From contig CAMWXB010000006.1 of the NCBI GenBank assembly GCA_947178125.1, positions 35,638 through 99,637 of the forward strand: a stretch of DNA of 64,000 nucleotides, written 5' to 3'. Below the pieces are notes generated by a model. The model ran no database searches, was not told the origin of the DNA, and saw only the letters and a program-made list of their open reading frames with translations. Below, one piece after another: positions 17,275 to 26,062 of this stretch. The position numbers and the translations under genes are program-made. This stretch comes from an uncultured Lachnospiraceae bacterium. GTDB taxonomy: Bacteria; Bacillota; Clostridia; Lachnospirales; Lachnospiraceae. Numbering within the stretch: position 1 is the stretch's first letter; every line of letters starts with the position of its first letter.

Positions 17275-18228
17275 ATGAAAAGGAAACTTGCAGTCATGCT
17301 GATGACCGCTTTGACGGCGTCTGCCCTGCTTACAGGATGCGGCGGTCAAGGGGACACAGCAGCAAACGGAACGGACAATGCCGCAGATGCGGCGGATACC
17401 GCAACAGAGGGGACGGATACAGCGGGAGATGCGACAGCTGCGGATAATACGGAAGCAGCAGATGCCGGCAGCGACGCGGATGCCGATAAGGATTCGGCGG
17501 GAGAAACCGTTGTTTTAAAAGCGGTCTGCGACCTGACACCCCACAGCGAAATCCTGAATGCAGCAGCAGATTTACTTGCAGCAGAGGGCATTGAACTGGA
17601 TATCGTGTCTACAACATGGGATGCGACATGGAACGATATGCTGATTGACGGTGAAATTGATTTTGCATATTTCATGCACGTTCCGGCGATGGAGAGCATT
17701 GAGGAAGAGATGGGCGCAACTTTATACAGCATGGGCGGTATTCATGTAGAACCTTATGCGTGCTTCTCAGATAAGTATGCGACGAAGGAAGAATTGCCGG
17801 AGAACGCAGTAATTGCGATTCCGAACGATTCCTCCAATGAGTACAGAGCTTTGAAGGTATTGGAAACAGAAGGGTTCATCAAGCTGAATCCGGATATGAC
17901 GGCAATCGATGCTTCGATTCAGAAAATCGATGAATATCTGATTCCGATTGAGATCATCGAGATGGACCAGGCCAATATCATTCCTTCCGCAGCTGATTTT
18001 GACGCTTATTTCGTCAATGTCAACAGAGCATTGGAAGCGAACATCGATACAACCTCCTATCTGATGAGAGAAGGCGAAGATTCCGAATATGCGAACATCA
18101 TTACCGTAACGGAAGCGAACAAAGACAACGAAGCGATCAAGAAGCTGGTAGAAATCCTGCAGTCCGATGAGATCAAACAGTTCATTACGGATAATTTCAA
18201 CGGAGCGGTCATTCCGGCTAAGAATTAG
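17275..18228 (+). CDS. metQ: Methionine-binding lipoprotein (NLPA family)
   Basis: Substrate-binding lipoprotein of the MetNIQ system. Signal peptide ending LLTGC, followed by an unusually long, almost purely Ala/Thr/Asp/Gly linker (about residues 25-80) before the NLPA fold (TPHSEILNAAADLLAAEGIELDIV, then GEIDFAYFMHVPAME). The acidic linker likely spans the cell wall. A strong GAGGAG precedes the ATG. Ligand is methionine or a close relative by family and by operon. Confidence 0.92.
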   Translation: MKRKLAVMLMTALTASALLTGCGGQGDTAANGTDNAADAADTATEGTDTAGDATAADNTEAADAGSDADADKDSAGETVVLKAVCDLTPHSEILNAAADLLAAEGIELDIVSTTWDATWNDMLIDGEIDFAYFMHVPAMESIEEEMGATLYSMGGIHVEPYACFSDKYATKEELPENAVIAIPNDSSNEYRALKVLETEGFIKLNPDMTAIDASIQKIDEYLIPIEIIEMDQANIIPSAADFDAYFVNVNRALEANIDTTSYLMREGEDSEYANIITVTEANKDNEAIKKLVEILQSDEIKQFITDNFNGAVIPAKN

Positions 18229-18278
18229 GAAGAACCGGGATTTCTTCAAACGGAAAAATATAATGGCATGATCTGAAT

Positions 18279-18309
18279 ACATCCCCGGGAAGGCATTTCC
18301 GGGGATGTT
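18279..18309 (+). terminator. Hairpin after metQ
   Basis: Inverted arms ACATCCCCGG and CCGGGGATGT around a short loop, 50 bases after the metQ stop. The T run is poor, so terminator function is only probable. Confidence 0.55.
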
Positions 18310-18357
18310 CGTTCAGATACGGGAAAAGCAGTAAAGCAGGAGAGGCCGGGACCTACG

Positions 18358-19254
18358 ATGAATAATCTGGAATATTATAAAGTTTTCTATCATATAGCAG
18401 AAAGCGGCAGTTTGACAGCGGCGGCTGATGAACTTGCGATTTCCCAGCCGGCGGTCAGCCAGTCCGTGAAGCAGCTTGAAACCGCCCTTGGAACGAAGCT
18501 TTTTATCAGAGCTCCGCGGGGCGTGAGATTGACGAAAGAAGGGGAACTGCTCTATAATTATGTTGCCAAAGGATACGAGCAGTTCGCACTGGGAGAGAAG
18601 AAGCTGAAACAGATGTTGAATCTGGAATTGGGAGAAATCCATATCGGCGCCAGCGATATGACGCTGCAGTTCTATCTGCTTCCGTATCTGGAGCAGTTTC
18701 ATGAGAAATATCCCGGCATCCGGGTCGCGGTAACGAATGCGCCCACGCCGGAAACATTGCGTAACCTGCAGGAAGGCAGACTCGATTTCGGGGTCGTCAG
18801 TACACCTTTTGAGAAAACGGACTCTTTGCATTCGGAAGCTGTGCGGGAAATAGAGGATATTTTCGTGGCGGGCAGGAAGTTCATCCAGTACAAAAATAAA
18901 ATGCTGGATTTACAGGAACTGGAGGAAATGCCGCTTATTTTTCTGGAAGGCATTACGAGCACGCGGCGCAATATGGAATTGTTCCTGCGGGAGAACCATG
19001 TGGAGGTCCACCCGGAATTTGAACTGGCTACGAGCGAGATGATCGTACAGTTCGCGCTGCGCAATCTCGGTATCGGCTGTGTCGTCAGAGACTTTGCGCA
19101 GGAATATCTGGAAACCGGGCAGTTATTTGAACTTCGTTTTAATAACATGATTCCGAAAAGACATTTCTGTGTCGTAACAGACGGGCATAATCCGATGTCC
19201 GCAGCGACCGGAAATCTATTGCGGCTGTTCCGTGAACAGCAGGCGGAAATATAA
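18358..19254 (+). CDS. LysR-family transcriptional regulator
   Basis: A 298-residue LysR-type regulator. N-terminal winged HTH at about 1-60 (LEYYKVFYHIAESGSLTAAA, then AISQPAVSQSVKQLE), followed by the two-lobed effector domain (GEIHIGASDMTLQFYLLPYL). It resembles the CysL/CbbR-like branch. Placed directly after metNIQ on the same strand, it may control sulfur amino-acid uptake, but it has its own leader after a hairpin and no operator was identified. A GGAGAGG lies upstream of the ATG. Confidence 0.9.
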   Translation: MNNLEYYKVFYHIAESGSLTAAADELAISQPAVSQSVKQLETALGTKLFIRAPRGVRLTKEGELLYNYVAKGYEQFALGEKKLKQMLNLELGEIHIGASDMTLQFYLLPYLEQFHEKYPGIRVAVTNAPTPETLRNLQEGRLDFGVVSTPFEKTDSLHSEAVREIEDIFVAGRKFIQYKNKMLDLQELEEMPLIFLEGITSTRRNMELFLRENHVEVHPEFELATSEMIVQFALRNLGIGCVVRDFAQEYLETGQLFELRFNNMIPKRHFCVVTDGHNPMSAATGNLLRLFREQQAEI

Positions 19255-19260
19255 ATAAGC

Positions 19261-19480
19261 AGTTTCGAAACAATGTTTTCGAAGGCCCCTGTTGTACAAA
19301 ATAGACAAATCGCAAGCAGGGTGCTATGTCACCGCTAGGCCACTGAAAGTGGACTTGTGTTTCAGACGCCGTATTTTGGCGTCTTATGCACCGTTGCGAG
19401 TGACAGTGCAGCGAAAGCGTGCCCTGCGGTGATTGTCTGTTTTGTACAACAGGGGCCTTCGGAAACATAGTTTCGCAATT
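19261..19480. repeat. Large palindromic intergenic element (MITE-like or structured RNA)
   Basis: Outer arms at 19278-19300 and 19441-19463 pair over 23 bp with one G-U. Pairing continues inward with bulges to about 19322/19421 and outward through two further imperfect blocks, giving near 60-bp arms. The interior holds a CCACT-GAA-AGTGG hairpin (19340-19352), an AGACGCC/GGCGTCT hairpin (19364-19384) and a TGTCAC/GTGACA pair (19327-19332 with 19400-19405). The arm core GGCCCCTGTTGTACAAAA looks like an insertion-sequence end, and short TTCGAA/TTCGGA flanks could be a target duplication. No protein-coding frame inside is convincing. Confidence 0.75.
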
Positions 19481-19516
19481 GCCGAAATATAAAGAAGGAA
19501 AGGCGGAGATTGTACA

Positions 19517-20119
19517 ATGATCAGAACCATTATTTTTGATATCGGAAACGTGCTTGCGGATTTTACATGGGAAGCGCATTACAGGCGGTTCGGTTATACG
19601 GGTATTCAGTTAGAACGTCTGACACGGGCTACTGTGAAAAACGATGCCTGGAACGAATACGACAGAGGGACGCTGAGCGATGAAGAAGTTCTGCAGAGAT
19701 TCATCGACAGTGACCCGGAGATGGAAGCGGATATCCGTAAATGCCTTGCCAATGTGGAAGGAATGGTCGTGCGGAACGACTATGCGATTCCCTGGATTCA
19801 GGAGTTAAAGCAGAAAGGATATCAGACGCTGTATCTGTCCAATTTTTCGGAAAAGGCGGCGAAAGAATGCGCTAAGGCGCTGGATTTTCTGCCCTATATG
19901 GATGGCGGTATCTTATCCTGGCAGGAAAAAGTCATTAAACCGATGCCGGAGATTTATCAGTTGTTGATCGACCGGTATCAGCTTGTCCCGGAAGAATGTG
20001 TTTTTCTGGATGATACACAGAAGAATCTGACGGGAGCGGAAGCATTCGGGATACATACGATTCTGTTCAAAAACCAGGAGCAGGCAAAGGAAGAACTTCA
20101 AAGGCTCGGCGTAAGCTGA
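19517..20119 (+). CDS. HAD-family phosphatase (YihX-like)
   Basis: A 200-residue HAD hydrolase with a helical cap. Motif I FDIGNVLADF has nucleophile Asp8 and glycine at the second Asp position, as in YihX-type sugar-phosphate phosphatases. Motif II is LYLSNFS, and the tail reads KPMPEIYQLL ... CVFLDDTQKNLTGAEAFGIHTI with the metal-binding Asp pair. Substrate probably a hexose phosphate (family inference). Single gene with a terminator hairpin overlapping its last codons. Confidence 0.88.
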   Translation: MIRTIIFDIGNVLADFTWEAHYRRFGYTGIQLERLTRATVKNDAWNEYDRGTLSDEEVLQRFIDSDPEMEADIRKCLANVEGMVVRNDYAIPWIQELKQKGYQTLYLSNFSEKAAKECAKALDFLPYMDGGILSWQEKVIKPMPEIYQLLIDRYQLVPEECVFLDDTQKNLTGAEAFGIHTILFKNQEQAKEELQRLGVS

Positions 20120-20128
20120 GCCTTTTTT
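20101..20128 (+). terminator. Intrinsic terminator overlapping the HAD gene stop
   Basis: A 10-bp stem (20101-20110 with 20115-20124, one G-U), loop GTAA, then a T run. The stop codon at 20117-20119 lies in the right arm. Confidence 0.85.
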
Positions 20129-20208
20129 GAGCGGAAGGGATTGCAGTTGTAAAACAGGGGTACAGGCAGCGGATAGCAAAATCTGAGGAATCTTTCCCGT
20201 AAATTGCA

Positions 20209-20237
20209 GAGACAGGGAACCGGGATAATTATATAAT
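20209..20237 (+). promoter_or_regulatory. Candidate promoter of esterase-GH2 operon
   Basis: Perfect TATAAT at 20232-20237 with GAGACA at 20209-20214 (17-base spacer), about 44 bases before the esterase ATG. Confidence 0.5.
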
Positions 20238-20280
20238 AAGCCAAACAGATTTTTGCCGCCGGGAAGGATGGGGAAAGAGC

Positions 20281-22428
20281 ATGAAAGCGTTGACATTGCC
20301 GAGGCTTATCGGTGACGGTATGGTATTACAGCAGAAAAAGAAAGTGCGCATATGGGGGGAAGACGAACCGGGGCGGAAGGTCACGCTTCTTTTTCTCGAT
20401 AATGAATACAGCGGTGTGGCTGGCAGTGACGGTGTGTGGGAGGTCTTTCTGCAGGAGATGGAGCCGGGCGGGCCCTATGCAATGCGGATTCAGGACGATG
20501 CCGGAGAAGAAAAAAATGTGAAGGATATTTTGATCGGCGATGTGTGGATGTGCTCCGGTCAGTCCAATATGGAACTTCCCATGCGCAGAGTTATTGACCG
20601 CTATCCGCAGGAATTGGAACAGTGCAGAACGACAAGGAGTACGCTTCCTTTCCGTACTTTTAAGATAACCGAAAAAAGTGATTTTCACGGGCCTTTGAAG
20701 GACCATGAGAGCGGGGAGTGGACGGCGCTTACGGAGGATACGCTGCTTGATTTCTCGGCGACGGCCTATTTTTTTGCCAGGCATCTGTATCATATATCGG
20801 GCGTACCGGTGGGGCTGGTCAATGCAAGTCTCGGCGGTTCCAGGATCGAATCCTGGATGGGCAGAGATATGCTGGCGGGATATGATGATTTTCTGACGCT
20901 GGCAGACCGGTATTGCGATGATGCTTTCGTGGCAGAAAGGCTGGAACGGAATGCCCGGCAGGCGGCCGCATGGCACAGCCGGCTGGACGAGATGGACCTG
21001 GGGCTCCGGGAGGATTGGGCGCAGGAGAAGATGCCGGAAGACGCGCCGGACAGCGCGGTGGAGGACGCATCGGAATGTGCGGCGGATGCAGAGACGGCGG
21101 AAGCTTCCGCGTGGCAGGACGTGGAGATTCCTTTCTTTTTTCGGGATACGGCATTAAAAGGCTTTATCGGGAGCGTGTGGTTTAGCAGGAAGTTTACCGT
21201 CGGGAAAGAACTCGCCGGAAAAGAGATGAAACTGTGGCTCGGAACCATTGTGGACAGCGATACCGTCTATGTCAACGGCGTATATGTGGGCCATACGGAT
21301 TATCAGTATCCGCCCAGAAAATATGTTGTGCCGGCCGGCCTTTTGAGAGAAGGACAGAACACCATCGTCATCCGTGTAAAAAGTGAGATTGGTCAGGGAA
21401 GATTTACAGACGGCAAGACCTATGCGCTTTTTCGGGGAGAGGAAAAAATTGATTTGTCCGGTATCTGGAAATACCGGGTGGGAGCTTCCTGTGAGATGGC
21501 CGGAGAGACCGACTTTGTAAACTGGAAGCCTACGGGACTGTATCATGCGATGATGGCGCCCTGTCACCGCTATACGATTGCCGGACTCCTCTGGTATCAG
21601 GGGGAGTCCAATACGCATGCTGCCGCATCCCGCTATCTGGACCTTATGGAAAGAATGATTGCGGGATACAGAGAGAAATGGAAGGAAGAGCTGCCGTTCT
21701 TCTATGTGCAGCTTCCTAATTTTTCTGCGGAAGTTTATGAAAAGGACCGGCATGAGCTGTACAGCGACTGGCCCGGTATTCGGGAAGCACAGAGGAAGGC
21801 TTTGAAGATTCCCGGAACGGGAATGGCGGTCGCAATCGATCTTGGGGAAGATAACGATCTGCATCCTCTGAATAAAGAAGGAATCGGCTATCGGCTGGCC
21901 ATGCAGGCGGCGGCAGTCTTATACGGAGCCGGAAAGGAATGCAGCGGTCCGCAGATATGCGGTATTGAGATGGAATGTGAAGGTTCGCAGATATGCGGTA
22001 TTGAGATGGAATGCGAAGGTCTGCGGATATGTGGTACCGGACCGGCGTGCGGCGGCCGGCAGGTGCGGCTTCGCTTTCGGAACGCGGCCGGGATGTATGC
22101 CCATTCCGAAAATAAGGGAATGGAGATAAAAGACTTTGAGATCATGGACGGAGAAGGCCGGCTTTTTCCCGTAAAGGCTGTTATTGCGGAAGATGACGTT
22201 ATACTCACATGGGAAGGGAAGAACGCATCTGTATTGGAAGCGGAAAACCTGTTCACAGGAGGAGAGGAAACGGCCAGGATACAGGAAATCAGGTATTGCT
22301 ATCGTAACACGAACCGGGGCGCATTGCTCTATAACAAAGACGGGTTCCCGATGAGCCCGTTTCGGCTCGAACGACAGGAGATATTAGCGTTAGCAGGAAT
22401 GGAGGATTTGGATGAACGGAAAATATAG
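20281..22428 (+). CDS. SGNH-type acetylesterase (sialate O-acetylesterase family)
   Basis: Carbohydrate esterase of the sialate O-acetylesterase/SASA family, 715 residues. Nucleophile Ser95 in CSGQSNMELPM, oxyanion block LLWYQGESN, and Asp526/His528 in DNDLHP complete the SGNH site. A beta-jelly-roll insert (about 285-385) splits the catalytic domain, usual for the family. Two unusual features: an Ala/Glu/Asp-rich run at about residues 250-280, and three copies of a 12-residue Cys/Glu unit (QICGIEMECEGS) near 558-593. No signal peptide, so it should deacetylate imported, O-acetylated oligosaccharides. Overlaps the next gene by 17 bases, so both are one operon. Confidence 0.88.
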   Translation: MKALTLPRLIGDGMVLQQKKKVRIWGEDEPGRKVTLLFLDNEYSGVAGSDGVWEVFLQEMEPGGPYAMRIQDDAGEEKNVKDILIGDVWMCSGQSNMELPMRRVIDRYPQELEQCRTTRSTLPFRTFKITEKSDFHGPLKDHESGEWTALTEDTLLDFSATAYFFARHLYHISGVPVGLVNASLGGSRIESWMGRDMLAGYDDFLTLADRYCDDAFVAERLERNARQAAAWHSRLDEMDLGLREDWAQEKMPEDAPDSAVEDASECAADAETAEASAWQDVEIPFFFRDTALKGFIGSVWFSRKFTVGKELAGKEMKLWLGTIVDSDTVYVNGVYVGHTDYQYPPRKYVVPAGLLREGQNTIVIRVKSEIGQGRFTDGKTYALFRGEEKIDLSGIWKYRVGASCEMAGETDFVNWKPTGLYHAMMAPCHRYTIAGLLWYQGESNTHAAASRYLDLMERMIAGYREKWKEELPFFYVQLPNFSAEVYEKDRHELYSDWPGIREAQRKALKIPGTGMAVAIDLGEDNDLHPLNKEGIGYRLAMQAAAVLYGAGKECSGPQICGIEMECEGSQICGIEMECEGLRICGTGPACGGRQVRLRFRNAAGMYAHSENKGMEIKDFEIMDGEGRLFPVKAVIAEDDVILTWEGKNASVLEAENLFTGGEETARIQEIRYCYRNTNRGALLYNKDGFPMSPFRLERQEILALAGMEDLDERKI
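21952..22059 (+). repeat. Three tandem 36-bp repeats inside the esterase gene
   Basis: Copies begin at 21952, 21988 and 22024; the first two differ at very few bases and the third is diverged. In-frame, 12 residues per unit. Confidence 0.85.
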
Positions 22429-25400
22429 CTGGAATGATGGATGGTCATTTTTGAAAACATCTGTCGGAACTTTTTATGCGGAGGCGGCGGCGCGGCAGGA
22501 CGAATTTATGCCGGTGGATATTCCGCATGACTGGCTGATTTACGATGTCTTGAATTTATATCAGGACAGTACCGGATGGTATCGGAAGCGCTTTTTCTGG
22601 CAGGAAAAAGAAGAAAAAAAGGCCTTTGTTATTTTTGAGGGCATTTATATGGACAGCGCTGTTTATGTCAACGGAAAAAAAGCCGGAGAGTGGAAATATG
22701 GTTATTCCGCATTTACGGTGGATATTACGGAATATCTCAGACAGGGAGAAAATGAAATTCTGGTCAGCGCCTGTTTTCAAAACCCTAACAGCCGCTGGTA
22801 TTCGGGAGCCGGCATATATCGCAATGTCTGGTTCAAGGTGACGGAAAGCACATGGCTGCCTGAAAATGCCGTGTATATCAGTACGGAGAGAATGGAAGAA
22901 AATACGTTTCTACTTTCTCTGGAGGGTGAGATTGCGGGAGAACGGAGAAAAGAAGCGATTCTGCGGTACAGTCTCTACGATGGGGAAGGAAACGGGGTAA
23001 GGCTGCAGGCGGCGGAGGAGGTACAAAGCGCCGGAGAGGAAAAAGTCTGCGGAAACGAAGCCGGGAAGGGCGAAGACTGCGGAAAAAAAGCGGAAAAGGA
23101 TGTGGAGAGCCCCGTGGAATGCTCTGTCAGGAAATACCGGGTTGATGATGTAAAATTATGGGATACCGAGAATCCGGCGCTTTATACGCTGCATACGGAG
23201 CTTGTATTAGATGGAAAAGTCATTCAGCATATGGAAGAAAGATTCGGTTTCCGCTTTTTCCGTTTCGATAGGGACAAAGGATTTTTCCTGAACGGGCGGC
23301 ATTTGAAACTGCACGGGGTCTGTGAACACCATGACCTGGGCGCTCTTGGAGCAGCTTTTCATAAGCCGGCCATGAGAAGGAAATTCCGGATATTAAAAGA
23401 AATGGGCGTTAATGCGGTGCGGGGGGCTCATAACATGATGGCTCCCGGTTTCCTGGAACTGGCGGATGAGATGGGAATCCTGGTGATTTCGGAAGCTTTT
23501 GATATGTGGGAACGCTCTAAGACAACCTATGATTACGGCAGGTTTTTCCGGGAATGGTCGGCAAGGGATGTGGAAAGCTGGGTCAGACAGGACAGGAACC
23601 ATCCCTGTGTATTGATGTGGAGTATCGGGAATGAAATTTATGATACCCATGCGGGAGAGCGCGGCCAGGAAATCACCCATTATCTGAAGGAGCTGGTAGA
23701 ATGCCATGATGCCCGTCAGAACGCGCCGGTGACGCTTGCCTCCAACTATATGCCCTGGGAAAATGCGCAGAAATGCGCGGATATCGTAAAGCTTGCGGGA
23801 TACAATTATTCGGAGAAGTATTATGAAAAGCACCATGCCGAACACCCTGACTGGGTGATATACGGAAGCGAAACCTCTTCTATCGTGCAGAGCCGGGGAA
23901 TTTATCATTTTCCCCTGCAGGCGGGCATTCTGGCGGAGGATGACGAACAGTGCTCGGCGCTCGGCAACAGTCCGACGAGCTGGGGAGCGAAATCGCTGGA
24001 GCAGTGTGTGACACTTGACCGGGATATGGCATTTTCCCTTGGACAGTTCCTTTGGTCGGGATTTGATTATATCGGCGAGCCGACGCCATATCATACGAAA
24101 AATTCGTATTTCGGGCAGGTCGATACAGCCGGTTTCCCGAAGGATTCCTATTATGTGTGGAAGTCTGCGTGGACGGATTGCCGGAAAGCGCCGATGATAC
24201 ATCTTTTTCCCTATTGGGATTTTAATGAAGGACAGCTGATCGATGTGCGGATCTGTTCCAACGCGCCCTTTGTGGAGCTGTTTCTGAACGGCACAAGCCT
24301 TGGCAGGCAGGCGCTTGCGCATGAGCCGGGAAGCGGCGGTCATGTTCTGGCGGACTATCAGGTTCCATACGAAAAAGGCGTGCTGACGGCGGCCGCCTAT
24401 GATGAGGACGGTAGAAAGATTGCAGAGACGGAAAGACGCTCCTTTGGCAATTCCGCCAGGATTGTCATAACGCCGGATATGTCATATAAGTTGGATATAT
24501 CATGTAAGCCGGATGCATCCAATAAGTCGGAAGAGGCGCAGAAGAAGTCGGAAACGCCGCCGATTACGGCGGATGGCAGAGACCTGCTCTTTTTGACGGT
24601 CAGCACCGTGGACGAGGAAGGAAATCCGGTGGAAAATGCCTGTGACAGAATCGATTTGCGCGTGACGGGCGTGGGCAGACTGGTCGGGCTGGATAACGGC
24701 GACAGCACGGATTATGACAGTTATAAGGGAACGAGCCGGCGGCTGTTTGGCGGAAAGCTTCTCGCAATCGTGCAGGCGGATGAAACGCCGGGGGAAATCC
24801 GGGTCGAGGCATCGGGCAGAGGGCTTCGGACTGCCTGTTTTACCTGTGTGACGGCGGCGGATAAGAATGTCATATTACAAAATAATGACATTTCATGCAG
24901 TTCATGCAGAAAGGGAACAGAAATAACAGAAGGCAGGGAAGAAAATAAATCCGCACCCGTCCGTCTCGGAAAAGAGGAAGAGATTCCTGTCCGCAAGGTT
25001 GTTCTGTGCGCACCGGACGGCCAGGTATTTACGGAAGAAAAGAAGGTGTTGACGGCACAGGCATTCATCGAGCCGGCGCAGGCTGACGATCGGGAACTGT
25101 TCTTCAAAGCGGTGAATGACACCGGCGTACCGGTATCGTTTGTTGCACTGGAGCAGGACGGCGCTCAAGTCAAAATGACAGCGAAGGGGGACGGAACATT
25201 CCGGCTTTTTGCCATGTCGAAGAGCGGAAGCGAAGGAATCAGGGTGATGTCACAGCTGGAATTTCGGATAGAGGGCCTTGGACAGGCGCATAAGAATCCC
25301 TATGAATTTATTTCGGCAAGCCTCTATGATGCTGTAAAAGGCGAAGTCGGGAACGGGAATGAAAGAGGCGTTGCGACGGGACGGGACGGCGAAACGATTC

Positions 25401-26050
25401 TTTCATACAGCGATATCGACTTCGGGCAGTTCGGGAGCGACGAAATCACGATGCCGATTTTTGCCCTGAATGATGAACCCTATGCCATGCAGATTTGGGA
25501 AGGCGTTCCGGAAGAAGAGGGAAGCGAAATGCTCGCGGATGTCATTTATCAAAAACCTTCCATCTGGAACGTATATCAGTCCGAGACCTGGCGGTTAAAA
25601 AGACGTCTGAAAGGAATTACGACGTTAAGCTTCCACCTTTATGCTAAAGTGCATATCAAAGGTTTTATCTTTACGCAATATGCAAAAGCATGGCAGCGTC
25701 TGGCGGCTGGAGAGGCGGATGCGGTCTATGGGGACAGTTTCCACAGAGCGGGAAATGCGGTTGAGCAGATTGGAAATAATGTTTCTCTCGTTTTCCGGGA
25801 GATGGATTTTGGCGAAACTGCCGTAAAGGGAATCACGATAAAAGGCAGGACCGGAAACGGTGCGAATACGATTCATGTACGTTTTGCAAATGAGACGGAA
25901 GAAATCAAGCAGATCGTGGAATTTCCGGAATGCGCAGAATATGCCGAGGTGGAATTTGCGCTGGAGCCCGTCTGCGGAAAATGGGATGTGACTTTCGTTT
26001 TCCTTCCGGGGAGTTGTTTTGACTTTGATTCCTTCCGGTTCTATTCATGA
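22412..26050 (+). CDS. GH2 glycoside hydrolase (beta-galactosidase type) with C-terminal CBM-like module
   Basis: A 1212-residue retaining glycosidase. Sugar-binding domain (1-180), immunoglobulin-like domain with a charged low-complexity insert (about 195-235), TIM barrel with acid/base Glu408 in WSIGNEI and nucleophile Glu487 in YGSETSS, then a DUF4982-like beta domain and extra C-terminal modules. The last ~130 residues (HRAGNAVEQIGNNVSLVFREM ... CFDFDSFRFYS) look like a family 6-type carbohydrate-binding module. FDMWERSKTTYDYGRFF is typical of GH2 beta-galactosidases of this subclass. No signal peptide. GGAGG lies six bases before the ATG, within the end of the esterase gene. Natural substrate unresolved: galactoside or another beta-glycoside. 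Confidence 0.9.
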   Translation: MNGKYSWNDGWSFLKTSVGTFYAEAAARQDEFMPVDIPHDWLIYDVLNLYQDSTGWYRKRFFWQEKEEKKAFVIFEGIYMDSAVYVNGKKAGEWKYGYSAFTVDITEYLRQGENEILVSACFQNPNSRWYSGAGIYRNVWFKVTESTWLPENAVYISTERMEENTFLLSLEGEIAGERRKEAILRYSLYDGEGNGVRLQAAEEVQSAGEEKVCGNEAGKGEDCGKKAEKDVESPVECSVRKYRVDDVKLWDTENPALYTLHTELVLDGKVIQHMEERFGFRFFRFDRDKGFFLNGRHLKLHGVCEHHDLGALGAAFHKPAMRRKFRILKEMGVNAVRGAHNMMAPGFLELADEMGILVISEAFDMWERSKTTYDYGRFFREWSARDVESWVRQDRNHPCVLMWSIGNEIYDTHAGERGQEITHYLKELVECHDARQNAPVTLASNYMPWENAQKCADIVKLAGYNYSEKYYEKHHAEHPDWVIYGSETSSIVQSRGIYHFPLQAGILAEDDEQCSALGNSPTSWGAKSLEQCVTLDRDMAFSLGQFLWSGFDYIGEPTPYHTKNSYFGQVDTAGFPKDSYYVWKSAWTDCRKAPMIHLFPYWDFNEGQLIDVRICSNAPFVELFLNGTSLGRQALAHEPGSGGHVLADYQVPYEKGVLTAAAYDEDGRKIAETERRSFGNSARIVITPDMSYKLDISCKPDASNKSEEAQKKSETPPITADGRDLLFLTVSTVDEEGNPVENACDRIDLRVTGVGRLVGLDNGDSTDYDSYKGTSRRLFGGKLLAIVQADETPGEIRVEASGRGLRTACFTCVTAADKNVILQNNDISCSSCRKGTEITEGREENKSAPVRLGKEEEIPVRKVVLCAPDGQVFTEEKKVLTAQAFIEPAQADDRELFFKAVNDTGVPVSFVALEQDGAQVKMTAKGDGTFRLFAMSKSGSEGIRVMSQLEFRIEGLGQAHKNPYEFISASLYDAVKGEVGNGNERGVATGRDGETILSYSDIDFGQFGSDEITMPIFALNDEPYAMQIWEGVPEEEGSEMLADVIYQKPSIWNVYQSETWRLKRRLKGITTLSFHLYAKVHIKGFIFTQYAKAWQRLAAGEADAVYGDSFHRAGNAVEQIGNNVSLVFREMDFGETAVKGITIKGRTGNGANTIHVRFANETEEIKQIVEFPECAEYAEVEFALEPVCGKWDVTFVFLPGSCFDFDSFRFYS

Positions 26051-26062
26051 GCGCCCGCTCAT
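26047..26062. other. Short palindrome spanning two convergent stop codons
   Basis: ATGAGCG and CGCTCAT flank CC; the GH2 stop and the AraC-gene stop both lie in the palindrome. No T run, so terminator function is doubtful. Confidence 0.35.

Noticed and set aside
19261..19480. Intact insertion sequence
   Set aside because: The interior is about 140 bases and contains no transposase frame; at most a non-autonomous derivative.
19139..19579. 146-codon minus-strand frame across the palindromic element
   Set aside because: It spans the LysR end, the palindrome and the HAD start in antisense; no ribosome site and no protein similarity.
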